Of a DNA stretch of 64,000 nucleotides, positions 45,614-54,440 are shown in pieces. Location: NCBI RefSeq assembly GCF_004345675.1, contig NZ_SLWU01000007.1, forward strand, positions 1 to 64,000. The letters run 5' to 3'. Both the position numbers and the translations under genes were made by a program. Each line of letters starts with the position of its first letter. Position 1 is the stretch's first letter. The notes beneath the pieces were generated by a model that was given only the letters and a program-made list of their open reading frames with translations, did no database searches and was not told the DNA's origin. Source of the DNA: Caldanaerobacter subterraneus (GTDB lineage Bacteria; Bacillota; Thermoanaerobacteria; Thermoanaerobacterales; Thermoanaerobacteraceae).

Positions 45614-46462
45614 TCACATATTTTTGAACCCTTCACCCAACACCTCATGGGCAGTAGAGAGTATTACAAAAGCAGAGGGGTCAATGCTTTTTACCAAATT
45701 TCTCAGTGTAGTAACCTCTCTCCGGGTAACTACACAAAGCAGCACATTTTTCTCTTGCTTGGAATATCCTCCTCTCCCTTTAAGCTCTGTAACACCTCTT
45801 TCCATCTCCTCAAGTATAGACTTTGTGATTTCCTCATACTTGTCAGAAATTATTATGGCTATTCTTTCGTCCCCACTGCCTTCCTGGATTAGGTCAATTA
45901 CTTTGATAGTGATAAACTCTGTAGCAAGAGCATACAAAGCTAGCTCAGGGCTAAAAACTATCCCTGCCATGGTAATTATTATAAAGTCTATGATGAGTAA
46001 GATTCTTCCTACGCTCAAAAAATGAATGTACTTGTGTAAAGTCATTGCCGCCATGTCAGTGCCACCAGTAGTAGCGCCATATTTTATGACAATGCCAAGT
46101 CCAACCCCCATTATTATTCCGCCGTAAACTGCTGCCAGCATTGTATCATGGGTCAAAGGCTTCAAAAAAGCGAGAGCATCTATAGAAACCCCCAGCAAAA
46201 TCGTAGAATAAAGGGTTTTCGCTCCAAACCCTGTCCCTAAAACTTTTGTAGCAATTAAAAAAAGGGGAATATTAATAGCCAAGGTCACAGCTCCTATGGG
46301 CCATCCAAACAAGTGCTGCAATACTACTGCAAGGCCACTAACTCCTCCAGGTGCAATCTTATTAGGCGCCAGAAATAAATCTAAAGAAAGGGCCACAAGA
46401 ATTGTACCTACTGTCACCCAGAAAAAATCTATTATTACTTTTTTTGCAGTAATCTTCCTCAT
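45614..46462 (-). CDS. YitT family membrane protein (DUF2179)
   Basis: About 282 residues. Five to six membrane helices in the first 190 residues include SLDLFLAPNKIAPGGVSGLA and the GATTGGTDMAAMTLHKYI turn. A C-terminal soluble DUF2179 domain of about 85 residues follows (RIAIIISDKYEEITKSILEE). YitT proteins are widespread in Firmicutes; their function is unknown and a transport role is suspected. I use the ATG at 46462 with AGGAAAA upstream. Its own upstream region was the target of the IS607-type insertion. Confidence 0.88.
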   Translation of the reverse strand: MRKITAKKVIIDFFWVTVGTILVALSLDLFLAPNKIAPGGVSGLAVVLQHLFGWPIGAVTLAINIPLFLIATKVLGTGFGAKTLYSTILLGVSIDALAFLKPLTHDTMLAAVYGGIIMGVGLGIVIKYGATTGGTDMAAMTLHKYIHFLSVGRILLIIDFIIITMAGIVFSPELALYALATEFITIKVIDLIQEGSGDERIAIIISDKYEEITKSILEEMERGVTELKGRGGYSKQEKNVLLCVVTRREVTTLRNLVKSIDPSAFVILSTAHEVLGEGFKNM

Positions 46463-46494
46463 ATTTTCCTGGTTACCCAAACTGTACAAAAATC

Positions 46495-46640
46495 TACAGT
46501 TTAGACAGCTGGGGTATTTATAGTCCGCCCTTCAGACTTTCCCAGCCCCAGCAGGCGGTTTTTGGGAAAGCCATAGCCCCTGCCCCAAGAAGCAGGAACT
46601 TGCGCCCTTAAGGGTCTCTCCACTTACCCTGAATTAGTAA
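46495..46640 (-). ncRNA. Candidate TnpB guide RNA (omega/reRNA) at the element end
   Basis: The sequence downstream of tnpB is GC-rich and strongly structured in an AT-rich genome. CTTTCCCA (46537-46544) pairs with TGGGAAAG (46563-46570). CCTGC (46579-46583) pairs with GCAGG (46592-46596). AGTC (46522-46525) pairs with GACT (46535-46538). A long-range GCTGGGG (46508-46514) pairs with CCCCAGC (46547-46553), which could form a pseudoknot. Guide RNAs of TnpB are produced from this place, overlapping the tnpB 3' end. The guide itself would be the flanking sequence beyond the element end, near 46495. Confidence 0.6.
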
Positions 46641-48044
46641 TTCTTTCAGGGTAGAGAAGTCTCTTTTTACCTTCTCAGGAGAGAGTGGTGTTACCACCGC
46701 TACCTTGAGAACTTGCCAGAAATCATTGGCACTAAAACTTGTTCCATACAGAGGTCTTAGCACCTTTCCTGACTCACTCTCAAGGCTTTGTAAAAATTTT
46801 ATTGCTCTGTTTATCTCTTTTAAGTGCCTTTTCTTCAAATACTTGTTTTTGACAGTATTTTTTACATGCTTTTTTAATTCTTCTAATTCTTCTACAGTCA
46901 ATGTGTTGAGAAAGTTTATATAGTTATTCGGTATTTTTTCTTCTTTGCCCAACCCTCTTCTTGCTATTACATAGGCTGCTGATATATCTTTTGTTATCAT
47001 GTACTGCGGAGAATATTTTAACATGCCTATTATTGATGTGTAAGAAGGGTCTACTTCTATTACTTCTATCCCTTCTCTTTTTGCCAGAGTTTTTATTTTT
47101 GAAAGAAGGGATTTATAGCTAAAGCTGTGCCTTATCCTTCTTGATTTCCTCCCTGAAAAGTCTCCTCTTTTGCCTTTTTCTTTTATGTCTAATTCTTCAA
47201 TCACTATTGCCTTTCTTTTCTCTTTTGCTATTTTTACTATCTCATGAGCATACTGCCATCTGAAGTATTCTCTTTTGTCTTTACTGCCACTTGATAGTTC
47301 TGGCATTGGTATATTCCCATAGCTTATTAAATTACCTTTTTCATCTACTTCTGCCCATGATATGTTGTCTGGATATGCATTTACATCTATTCCTATGACT
47401 CCTTTGTCAGTTGTTATTTTTATTTTCGGATATTCTTCTTCTATAGCAAAATAGGCGTATATATTGCCATTTTTAAGTTTTAATTCTACAGAGTAGGGTA
47501 TATTTGATTCCGCAATTTTCTGAAGGAGTTCTTCTCTGTTTTTATTCTTTTTCCATCCCGCTTCTATTTTTGCATATACATATTTTCTTTCTCCCACGTT
47601 TATCCTTAAGAAAGTGCCATTTTCTTTTACTTTTATCCTTGTGTTGAGATTTCCTTTTTTGCTCTTATCCCCTCTTGAATATAGATTTCCTTTTCTTTTT
47701 TCTTGCCACTTTGTTTTTAATTTTTGATATTCCTTCCCATTTATATGGCGATTTTGAAGTTTTTTAAATAAGTCTCTTCCTCCAAAAATGACTTTCTTTG
47801 GATTATTCCCTAATTCCTTGGAGGATTCTAATACGCTTCCTGCTTTCATTATTGCGTCATCTACATATCTTGAGTTTAACTCAAAAGGTTCCTGAAGGTC
47901 TCTTTTTAGCGTTTTTCTGTCATGGCCTTCTAGAAGCCTTTTATATGCATATCTCATGCAGGAAGACCATCTTCTCATTAAGTCTAATACTGTTTGCTTG
48001 TCCTTTTGATTTAGAAAAATGAGTTTAGCCTGTATCACTATCAT
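46608..48044 (-). CDS. tnpB: TnpB-family RNA-guided nuclease, zinc-finger-less variant
   Basis: A 478-residue IS607-associated TnpB. It has an N-terminal OrfB_IS605 helical/wedge region (residues 1-200). The RuvC catalytic acids are present: D220 in GVIGIDVNAYPD, E283 or E284 in IVIEELDI, and D353 in ITKDISAAYVIARRGLG. The YTS box is present (VDPSYTSI, 331-338). The two CxxC pairs that normally sit between YTS and the last Asp are absent; only about 16 residues separate them. A C-terminal helical tail of about 110 residues follows. The frame is open, so the protein could still make guided cuts although its own transposase is dead. Confidence 0.88.
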   Translation of the reverse strand: MIVIQAKLIFLNQKDKQTVLDLMRRWSSCMRYAYKRLLEGHDRKTLKRDLQEPFELNSRYVDDAIMKAGSVLESSKELGNNPKKVIFGGRDLFKKLQNRHINGKEYQKLKTKWQEKRKGNLYSRGDKSKKGNLNTRIKVKENGTFLRINVGERKYVYAKIEAGWKKNKNREELLQKIAESNIPYSVELKLKNGNIYAYFAIEEEYPKIKITTDKGVIGIDVNAYPDNISWAEVDEKGNLISYGNIPMPELSSGSKDKREYFRWQYAHEIVKIAKEKRKAIVIEELDIKEKGKRGDFSGRKSRRIRHSFSYKSLLSKIKTLAKREGIEVIEVDPSYTSIIGMLKYSPQYMITKDISAAYVIARRGLGKEEKIPNNYINFLNTLTVEELEELKKHVKNTVKNKYLKKRHLKEINRAIKFLQSLESESGKVLRPLYGTSFSANDFWQVLKVAVVTPLSPEKVKRDFSTLKELLIQGKWRDP

Positions 48045-48535
48045 GTTTTTTATCGCCCCTTTGTCCGTAAATTCTTGCTGCGAAAGATGTTACTATTGCT
48101 ATTAAGATATTTAAAGTATTTAAAGCCAAATCTCACTAGCCTATCAGGATATTCTATTACAACTTTTTCAACTTCTCCTCTTTTTATCTTGTTCAAAAAC
48201 TTTAATAACCCCCTTCTATTTTCATTTACTCCACTTGCTATTTCGGATATAACTTCATACTGCCATCCTTTTGAATTGGCATATTCTTCTAGCCTTCTAA
48301 TCTGATTCTTAAGATATTCTTCCTGTTTATTTGTAGATACTCTTGCATACAAAACTACTTTTGGTTTTGGTTTTTCTTCTAGTATACCTAATAACTTCAT
48401 TATATCCTCTTTCTTGTACCTTCTTCTCCCTTTTGGTGTTCTTACTGGAGTTATTAATCCTTCTTTTTCCCAATTTATTAATCTAATTCTACTTATATCG
48501 TATAACTCTTTAACTTTTTTTATAGTTAGTAACTT
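48025..48535 (-). pseudogene. tnpA: IS607 serine transposase TnpA remnant
   Basis: The piece read from 48535 gives a MerR-like HTH (KLLTIKKVKELYDISRIRLI) and then the serine recombinase domain (VVLYARVSTNKQEEYLKNQI, with the nucleophile Ser in VST). No start codon remains: the codon before KLL is TAA where family members have ATG. The region after VRFGFKYF has an internal deletion of roughly 35 codons, after which the proper ending (TSFAARIYGQRGDKKHDSDT) is in another frame. The open frame of 116 codons at 48050-48400 is therefore only part of a broken gene. Confidence 0.8.
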
Positions 48536-48596
48536 TTATTATCATCTAATTAAAATTGTTTTACTATTAATTTCAACTGTTTTGAACCTCCTTTGC

Positions 48597-49331
48597 TTAA
48601 AAATCTCCTTTTAATCTAGCTAAAAGCACTTTAAAAGCAAATTTGGGAAGTGCTGACATCCTTTTATAGCGCCAGGGCTCTTGTATCAGACGGTATAGCC
48701 ACTCAAGTCCAAGCTTTCTATAAATTTCTGGTGCTCTTTTTGCTTTGCCTGCAATAACATCAAAGCTTCCTCCAACCCCCATGGCTATCTTCACTTTAAG
48801 CTTCTCCTTATTTTTATATATCCACTTCTCCTGCTTAGGAGCTCCTAATGCCACAAAAAGCACCTGTGCAGCCCTTTTATTTATGTCTTCAATGATGTTT
48901 TCTTCTTCTTTTTCATTAAAATAACCGTGATGAAATCCAACTATTTTAAGAGAAGGGTAAAGATTTTTTAAATTACTTTGTGCTTTTTCAACAACTTCCG
49001 GTTTTGCTCCTAAAAGATATATCGAAACATCTTTATGAGATGCCCATTTTACAAATTCCATCATCAGGTCAAAACCAGCAACCCTCTCTTTTAAAGGCTT
49101 ATTGAAGACCTTTGAAGCAAACACTACTCCACTGCCATCTGGCACATTAAGGTTAGTCTCATTCAAGATTTTTTTATACTCTTCGTCCTTCTGAGCCATC
49201 ATTATGATCTCTGCATTAGGAGTTGCCACTATGTGAATCCTATCCTCTTTAAGATAACCTTTTAAAATTTCAACTGCTTCGTTCATTGTAACCCTATGTA
49301 TTGGTACTCCAAATATATACAACTTATCCAT
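48597..49331 (-). CDS. tagA: WecG/TagA/CpsF-family glycosyltransferase
   Basis: A 244-residue GT26 enzyme. It has VATPNAEIIMMAQKDEEYKK with the NAD-like region, NVPDGSGVVFASKVFNKPLK (catalytic Asp of this fold in the PDG), VALGAPKQEKWIYKNKEKL and a C-terminal appendage (RKLGLEWLYRLIQEPWRYKR) that completes the active site at the membrane. TagA adds ManNAc to undecaprenyl-PP-GlcNAc, the linkage unit of wall teichoic and related polymers. The structure of a Thermoanaerobacter TagA is known (established knowledge). It lies 12 bases after csaB. Confidence 0.93.
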   Translation of the reverse strand: MDKLYIFGVPIHRVTMNEAVEILKGYLKEDRIHIVATPNAEIIMMAQKDEEYKKILNETNLNVPDGSGVVFASKVFNKPLKERVAGFDLMMEFVKWASHKDVSIYLLGAKPEVVEKAQSNLKNLYPSLKIVGFHHGYFNEKEEENIIEDINKRAAQVLFVALGAPKQEKWIYKNKEKLKVKIAMGVGGSFDVIAGKAKRAPEIYRKLGLEWLYRLIQEPWRYKRMSALPKFAFKVLLARLKGDF

Positions 49332-49343
49332 ATTATTACACCT

Positions 49344-50423
49344 TCACTTAAACAGTATTTCAAAATTCATTTCTGCTTTTTTCTTTAATTCCTCCAGATA
49401 ATCAGCCATCTTTTTCACGTAATCTTCTCTGTTTTTCAAAATGTCCCCCACTCTTTCTAAAATAGACTCTGCTGTAAATGAATTTACATCCCCTACGCTC
49501 TTTTCTCCTATAGAATGAAGAAAACCGTCTATTTTTGGGTCATAAGATATTCCTACAAAAGGAACTAGCGATATAAAAGCGAAAATCAGAGAATGAAGCC
49601 TTATGCCGATTAAAAACTCGCTCCTTTTTATAATAGCCAGAATTTCTTCTACATCATACTTTTCTGTTAAAATATCAGAAGGCATTTTCATGTAAGTGGC
49701 AATCCTGTCGCTTTCTTCTATATCTTCATGATAAAAAGGCAAAAAAACGATTCTGTATCCGTATTCCTCCGATATGAAATCTGCCGCCCTCGCCAGTTCT
49801 ACTCTTGAAAGCTCGAAATTCCCCCATTCCCTTGGGCATATCAAAAGGTATTCTTGAGAAAGAAGGTCTATTCCCTCTTTTTCAAGAATTTTTTCAAACA
49901 CCCTGTCGTCAACTTCTTCAAGAGGAAAATTTATCGCAAAATCAGCTGCAATTTCAACTTCCCTTTTAATCCCTAATTCCTTCAGCAAAAACTCATAAGA
50001 GAGCTGATCTCTCACTGTTATCCCATCTACTTTATTCAAAACAATACTAGCAAGCCATCTATCAAATTTTTTCTCTACAGGACCTATTCCCTGCCCTACT
50101 ACATACACTTTCTTCCTTAAAAGTTTGCCCAATATCATTATCCCAAGATAATACCACAGACTTCTGCTACTAGTTTTATCCTGGATAAGACTTCCACCAC
50201 CGCTTAACACTACGTCTGCTCTTTTTATTGCCCGGAAAATCTCTTTAAGAGAATTTCTGTTCGCAGCTTTGACTTTGTACTTCCTGCTGGTTTCGATAGG
50301 TTTATTAGACAGAACTGTTATATCCTCTACCCCTCTTTGCTTTAACCCATACACAATGCATTTCAAAACTGCTTCGTCACCTATGTTGTCAAACCCGTAA
50401 TACCCTGATATAACAGCTTTCAT
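49344..50423 (-). CDS. csaB: Polysaccharide pyruvyl transferase CsaB
   Basis: A 359-residue PS_pyruv_trans protein. It has GYYGFDNIGDEAVLKCIVYG at the N-terminus, VVLSGGGSLIQDKTSSRSLW, YVVGQGIGPVEKK, DQLSYEFLLKELG and the C-terminal GIRLHSLIFAFISLVPFVGI. CsaB adds ketal pyruvate to a cell-wall polysaccharide so that SLH-domain surface proteins can bind. Thermoanaerobacter has an S-layer, which agrees with this role. It starts two bases after the DUF5693 gene. Confidence 0.92.
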   Translation of the reverse strand: MKAVISGYYGFDNIGDEAVLKCIVYGLKQRGVEDITVLSNKPIETSRKYKVKAANRNSLKEIFRAIKRADVVLSGGGSLIQDKTSSRSLWYYLGIMILGKLLRKKVYVVGQGIGPVEKKFDRWLASIVLNKVDGITVRDQLSYEFLLKELGIKREVEIAADFAINFPLEEVDDRVFEKILEKEGIDLLSQEYLLICPREWGNFELSRVELARAADFISEEYGYRIVFLPFYHEDIEESDRIATYMKMPSDILTEKYDVEEILAIIKRSEFLIGIRLHSLIFAFISLVPFVGISYDPKIDGFLHSIGEKSVGDVNSFTAESILERVGDILKNREDYVKKMADYLEELKKKAEMNFEILFK

Positions 50424-50424
50424 A

Positions 50425-52437
50425 TCAATACTCCTTTTTTGTATTTTTTAAAATCTTGCTTAACAGCCAGATGCCAATCAATCCAATTAAAGCCCCCAGA
50501 ACCCATGCAAACAAAGTCCTCTTTATAGCGATGATAAGCACACTTTCCACATGACTGAAGGTATTGGTTATGGACAAAATACCAATAGAGCCCAAAAGTC
50601 CTGCTACAAAAGCCCAGCCATTGAATTTTTTCAAAGCAGTGTAAAGGCCAATTAAAAGCGCAGGGTCTCCGATTAAAAATTCTTTTGTGCGAGGCCTAGC
50701 AATTAGAGTATGTTCAAGAAAGTCTCTGAATTTAAGCTCAAGTTCAGTAGGTTTTATTATTGGCTCATTGCCAGTTCTAGATATGTAGAGAATTCCTGCT
50801 ACCGCAGCTATCACAAAAGCCATCACATGCCATACTTTCAAGTCCAAATCTAAAAACTCCTTAATTTTGCTCCAGAAAGCCTTAAAATTGTGAGTCTCAT
50901 ACACTCTCCATATGTAGTAAAAAACATAGAATATAAGCGGTAGTATAAATGAAAATTTCACACCTCTAAAATAGTCAATTTTTAACATGTACTTGCTGTC
51001 TGCCATTATAGCTCCTATGGACAAAGCTCCAGCAAAGGATATCGCAAGGGAAATAAAAAATATCTTTAAAGCATGCCAAACAAAATTATTTTCTCCTTTC
51101 CCTTTTAAAAACTCATCCAACCTGTTTACATAATAAGCTATCCCTAAAGAGGGAAATACTATAGAATAAGCCAAAGCAACTGTTTTTACACCCAAATCGT
51201 TGAATCTGCTCATCAAAATCCCTGAAACGCCAATTACACCTATTATCCCTAAGATCGCTAATACCCTTCTACTCACACCAAATAATTCTAGAATTAAAAG
51301 CCCAGCTGCAACAACTCCCAAGCTGATAAGAACTTCCATGAATTTCCCTTGATGCACTTCAGGAAGTGGCTTGGCAATGCCAACTTTCAAACCTGCTCTT
51401 TTTATGTAGTCAGTAGCATCCTTAATCATCGCTATATTCTCTTTAATATTGTATTGATGGCTTTTAGAATCATCTATCTTAGCTCTCACATATATAATTC
51501 TCACATTCCTCTCTATGATACCTCTAAACCATTTACTTACAATTTCTTCCCAATCGTATTTTTGAGTCTCCTTTTCTGAAAGGCCGTATACCTTTATACC
51601 CCTATAACCGGTAAATTTTGCAAATTTACTCATACCTTCCTGCAGCTTTTTGCCCATGGGAACATCAATAATCCCCACATTTATCCCGTTTTCCTTGAAC
51701 AGTGAAGCTGCATACGAAATTTTCTCTGGATTTCCAAGCACATCTGTCCCGTTGAAAATAACCGTTCTAACTCCGTATTTTTTTAAAATACTTACATATT
51801 CTGTTATATCCCTATCCTTTATTCCCGTGAAATTTTCAACGCGAGGTATTAAGTCAAAACCAAGGGATTTTATGTAAAAAAGCTCATTTTCATCAAATCC
51901 CAAACCCTTTGTCACAAATACCTCTTTAGGCTTGTTTATTATAAAAGCAAAATCATTCCCTTTTGAAAGGATTATTAAGTCTTTCGGTGACACTCTTTTA
52001 GTTAAAGCTTCTTTTAAAAACTTAAAAGTATTTGCATTTTTTGTACTCACTACAATGTAATTGCTATACTTTTCTATATCTTTAGTTGAAAGTCCCTTGA
52101 GGTAGTCCTCTAAAGCCAAATTTCCCAGATTGCCAGAAAGAAGATATAGATTTTCAACATCTTTTAAGAGGCTTACAGATATTTTCCCTGCCTGCTGGAG
52201 GCTCTCCAGAGTCACTTCATTCACAGCGACTCCATCCATACCTGCTTCCTTCATTTTAGTCAATATAGACTTTAAATCTTCTCCCGTAAAAGAAGCAAAA
52301 TCTTTAAGGCTTTTCAAATCCCCCACAAATTCTACGGTATCGTATTCATTTTCAGCCTTCATTCTTCCAAAATCTACTATTAAAGATACAATTAAAGAAA
52401 AAATTATTGTGAAAATAAGCATCCTTTTAAGATTCAA
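50425..52437 (-). CDS. DUF5693 family membrane protein
   Basis: About 670 residues. One N-terminal membrane helix (MLIFTIIFSLIVSLIVDFGR) is followed by an extracytoplasmic region to about residue 370 (SIEVT-type barrel with GVAVNEVTLESLQQAG and VIFNGTDVLGNP). Eight or nine membrane helices make up the C-terminal 300 residues. I start at the TTG at 52437, six bases after GGGGAGTGG, which places the helix at the N-terminus. The frame is open to 52485. DUF5693 proteins are always found next to csaB/tagA in related bacteria, so a role in making or exporting a cell-wall polymer is inferred. Confidence 0.85.
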   Translation of the reverse strand: MNLKRMLIFTIIFSLIVSLIVDFGRMKAENEYDTVEFVGDLKSLKDFASFTGEDLKSILTKMKEAGMDGVAVNEVTLESLQQAGKISVSLLKDVENLYLLSGNLGNLALEDYLKGLSTKDIEKYSNYIVVSTKNANTFKFLKEALTKRVSPKDLIILSKGNDFAFIINKPKEVFVTKGLGFDENELFYIKSLGFDLIPRVENFTGIKDRDITEYVSILKKYGVRTVIFNGTDVLGNPEKISYAASLFKENGINVGIIDVPMGKKLQEGMSKFAKFTGYRGIKVYGLSEKETQKYDWEEIVSKWFRGIIERNVRIIYVRAKIDDSKSHQYNIKENIAMIKDATDYIKRAGLKVGIAKPLPEVHQGKFMEVLISLGVVAAGLLILELFGVSRRVLAILGIIGVIGVSGILMSRFNDLGVKTVALAYSIVFPSLGIAYYVNRLDEFLKGKGENNFVWHALKIFFISLAISFAGALSIGAIMADSKYMLKIDYFRGVKFSFILPLIFYVFYYIWRVYETHNFKAFWSKIKEFLDLDLKVWHVMAFVIAAVAGILYISRTGNEPIIKPTELELKFRDFLEHTLIARPRTKEFLIGDPALLIGLYTALKKFNGWAFVAGLLGSIGILSITNTFSHVESVLIIAIKRTLFAWVLGALIGLIGIWLLSKILKNTKKEY

Positions 52438-52503
52438 GTTTCCACTCCCCTTTTCTCTTAACGGAAAGGATAAATACATGACCATTCATATTATATCACA
52501 ACA

Positions 52504-52540
52504 ACAAAAAAAGAGGAACTTGAATGGAGCAAGTTCCCCT
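52504..52540 (-). terminator. Terminator of the ndoAI-ndoA unit
   Basis: GGAACTTG (52515-52522) pairs with CAAGTTCC (52530-52537), with one mismatch and one further pair outside. On the minus strand it is followed by TTTTTTTG (52512-52504). Confidence 0.9.
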
Positions 52541-52889
52541 AAAAATCAATCAATCCCAAGCTTATTTGTAAAGCCTCATTGACCTTTTCCATCATTTCCT
52601 GATCAAGATGTCCTATTTTCTCCCTCAAACGCTTTTTATCAATAGTCCTTATCTGTTCCAAAAGAATCACAGAATCTTTCTGAAGGCCATATTCAGCCCC
52701 ATTTATCTCTACATGGGTGGGCAGCTTTGCTTTATTGATCTGTGATGTTATTGCCGCTACGATCACAGTGGGACTATACTTATTCCCTATATCATTTTGA
52801 ATTATAAGTACAGGCCGAATTCCACCCTGTTCAGAGCCTATCACAGGGCTTAAATCGGCATAAAATAAGTCTCCTCTTTTCACTACCAT
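52539..52889 (-). CDS. ndoA: EndoA (MazF-type) mRNA interferase toxin
   Basis: A toxin of about 116 residues. It has the PemK/MazF fold motifs [60 protein letters not shown] and [18 protein letters not shown]. The catalytic Arg/Thr residues of the family are in place. It cuts mRNA at short motifs when its antitoxin is lost. I take the ATG at 52889; an earlier in-frame ATG at 52895 also exists. It overlaps the antitoxin stop by a few bases. Confidence 0.93.
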   Translation of the reverse strand: MVVKRGDLFYADLSPVIGSEQGGIRPVLIIQNDIGNKYSPTVIVAAITSQINKAKLPTHVEINGAEYGLQKDSVILLEQIRTIDKKRLREKIGHLDQEMMEKVNEALQISLGLIDF

Positions 52890-52891
52890 AA

Positions 52892-53167
52892 TCAATCACA
52901 CTTTTTCAGTTTCATTTCATAACCTGCAAAACATTCATTTTCTGCGGTTAGGCCCATTTCCGCAAGTTCAGAATTTATAGCTGCCATCTCCATATAACCC
53001 TTTTTCATGCTTTCTCGTATCTGCGCTTTTTTCCTCTCACGTATATACAATTTCATCGCTTCCCTTATAAACTCACTGCGATTTCTGTTTTCCATAGCGG
53101 CAAGAACATCAACTTCTTCCAGCAGGCTTTGAGGCAAACTGACGAGAATCCGCTTTGTTTCGCCCAC
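52892..53167 (-). CDS. ndoAI: EndoAI antitoxin (ribbon-helix-helix)
   Basis: About 91 residues. The N-terminal RHH/CopG fold is [20 protein letters not shown] then [18 protein letters not shown]-terminal tail ([13 protein letters not shown]) neutralises the toxin. The GTG at 53167 has AAGGAGGT seven bases upstream and is the better start; the frame extends to another GTG at 53188. It directly precedes the toxin and follows alr, the standard order alr-ndoAI-ndoA in Firmicutes. Confidence 0.92.
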   Translation of the reverse strand: MGETKRILVSLPQSLLEEVDVLAAMENRNRSEFIREAMKLYIRERKKAQIRESMKKGYMEMAAINSELAEMGLTAENECFAGYEMKLKKCD

Positions 53168-53255
53168 TTTCAGGACCTCCTTACGCACCTATATAATTCA
53201 TTATATACCACCATATATATGATGTCAACGATTTGTAAATTTTATACTATAAAAG

Positions 53256-54425
53256 TTAAATTTTTAAATAATTTTTTACATCGAAAACTTCTCCTCTGTA
53301 AATATATATTCTAGGTACCCTTCTAGATATTCCACAATATACTTCGTGAGGAATAGTGCGAAGTTTTTTAGCTATATCATCTGCCGTTATCCTCTTTCCT
53401 TCCTGCTCTCCAAATATGACCACCTCGTCTCCTACCTCTACTCCCTCTACTTCTGTCACATCTATCATGGTCTGGTCCATGCATACTCTACCTACTATCG
53501 GCACATATTTACCTCTAACCAGCACTTCATGGTTATTTGAAAGAAGTCTGTTGAGTCCATCCGCATATCCTATCGGTAGAGTAGCTATTTTGCTAGGCCT
53601 TTTAGTTATAAAAGTTCTTCCATAGCTTATAGAAGTATTTTCCGGCACTTCTTTTATGTAGACTATTTTGGTCTTAAAGTTCATGGCAGGTCTTAAGTCT
53701 AAAATTTTATTAACATCATCAGAAGGGTAACTGCCGTAAAGAGTTATTCCGGGCCTTACCATGTCAAGATATGCATAATTTAAATCAGTTATAGCTCCGC
53801 TGTTAGCAATATGCTTCAAAGTGATATTTACTCCTCTTTTTTCTAAACGCTTTAGCATATCCGCAAATCTTTCAAACTGTTCCCTCGCATAGTCCTTATC
53901 TTTTTCGTCGGAAGTAGCAAAATGACTAAATATGCCTTCCAATTCAATCCCTTCAAGCTTTGACATCTCTTCAATTTCTCTTTCTGCTAAATCAAAATCA
54001 GTATACCCTATCCGTCCCATCCCTGTATCAATTTTTACATGAATTTTTGCTTTTTTTCCTTTCCTACTGGCTATTTCCCCTAACTCCTTTACATACTTTA
54101 AATCAAAGGCGGTAAAAGTCACATCTTTCTCCACAGCCTCTCCTGCCTGGCTTAAAGGGGTATAACCCAAAATTAGGACAGGGGCAGTAATCCCGTAGCT
54201 TCTCAATTCCAATGCCTCTTCTACTGTAGCAACAGCAAGATAATCAACACCATTTTCTACTAATGCTTTCGCAACGTGATACGCCCCATGGCCATACGCA
54301 TTGGCCTTTACAACCCCCATCACTTTAACCCTATCTCCAACCACCCTCTTTATTTCCCTAAAATTATGGACTATACTGTCCAAATTTACCTCTACCCTTG
54401 TGGGCCTTATCTCATCAAACATCAA
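53256..54425 (-). CDS. alr: Alanine racemase
   Basis: A 389-residue fold-type III PLP enzyme. It has the PLP lysine in MGVVKANAYGHGAYHV (about residue 40), KIDTGMGRIGYTDFD, the HIANSGAITDL and MVRPGITLYG segments, the second catalytic base Tyr in TSISYGRTF (about 268) and GRVCMDQTMIDVT near the C-terminus. It makes D-alanine for the cell wall. It is followed by the EndoAI/EndoA pair and preceded by a lipoprotein gene. Confidence 0.96.
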   Translation of the reverse strand: MMFDEIRPTRVEVNLDSIVHNFREIKRVVGDRVKVMGVVKANAYGHGAYHVAKALVENGVDYLAVATVEEALELRSYGITAPVLILGYTPLSQAGEAVEKDVTFTAFDLKYVKELGEIASRKGKKAKIHVKIDTGMGRIGYTDFDLAEREIEEMSKLEGIELEGIFSHFATSDEKDKDYAREQFERFADMLKRLEKRGVNITLKHIANSGAITDLNYAYLDMVRPGITLYGSYPSDDVNKILDLRPAMNFKTKIVYIKEVPENTSISYGRTFITKRPSKIATLPIGYADGLNRLLSNNHEVLVRGKYVPIVGRVCMDQTMIDVTEVEGVEVGDEVVIFGEQEGKRITADDIAKKLRTIPHEVYCGISRRVPRIYIYRGEVFDVKNYLKI

Positions 54426-54440
54426 AAATCCCCCTCTTGT

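Larger units (their letters stand above)
46495..48570 (-). mobile_element. IS607-type insertion sequence with decayed transposase
   Basis: A serine-recombinase TnpA remnant followed by an intact TnpB, with a structured right end. It is inserted between yitT and tagA. The two genes overlap at 48044-48025, as usual for IS607 elements. The ends have no inverted repeats and are approximate. Confidence 0.75.

Noticed and set aside
45090-45617. Open frame antisense to the DUF2148 gene (175 codons)
   Set aside because: A shadow of a gene with conserved cysteines; no ribosome site and unlikely composition.
48050-48400. Intact small serine recombinase
   Set aside because: It lacks the HTH start and has a deletion and frameshift relative to IS607 TnpA; it is a remnant.
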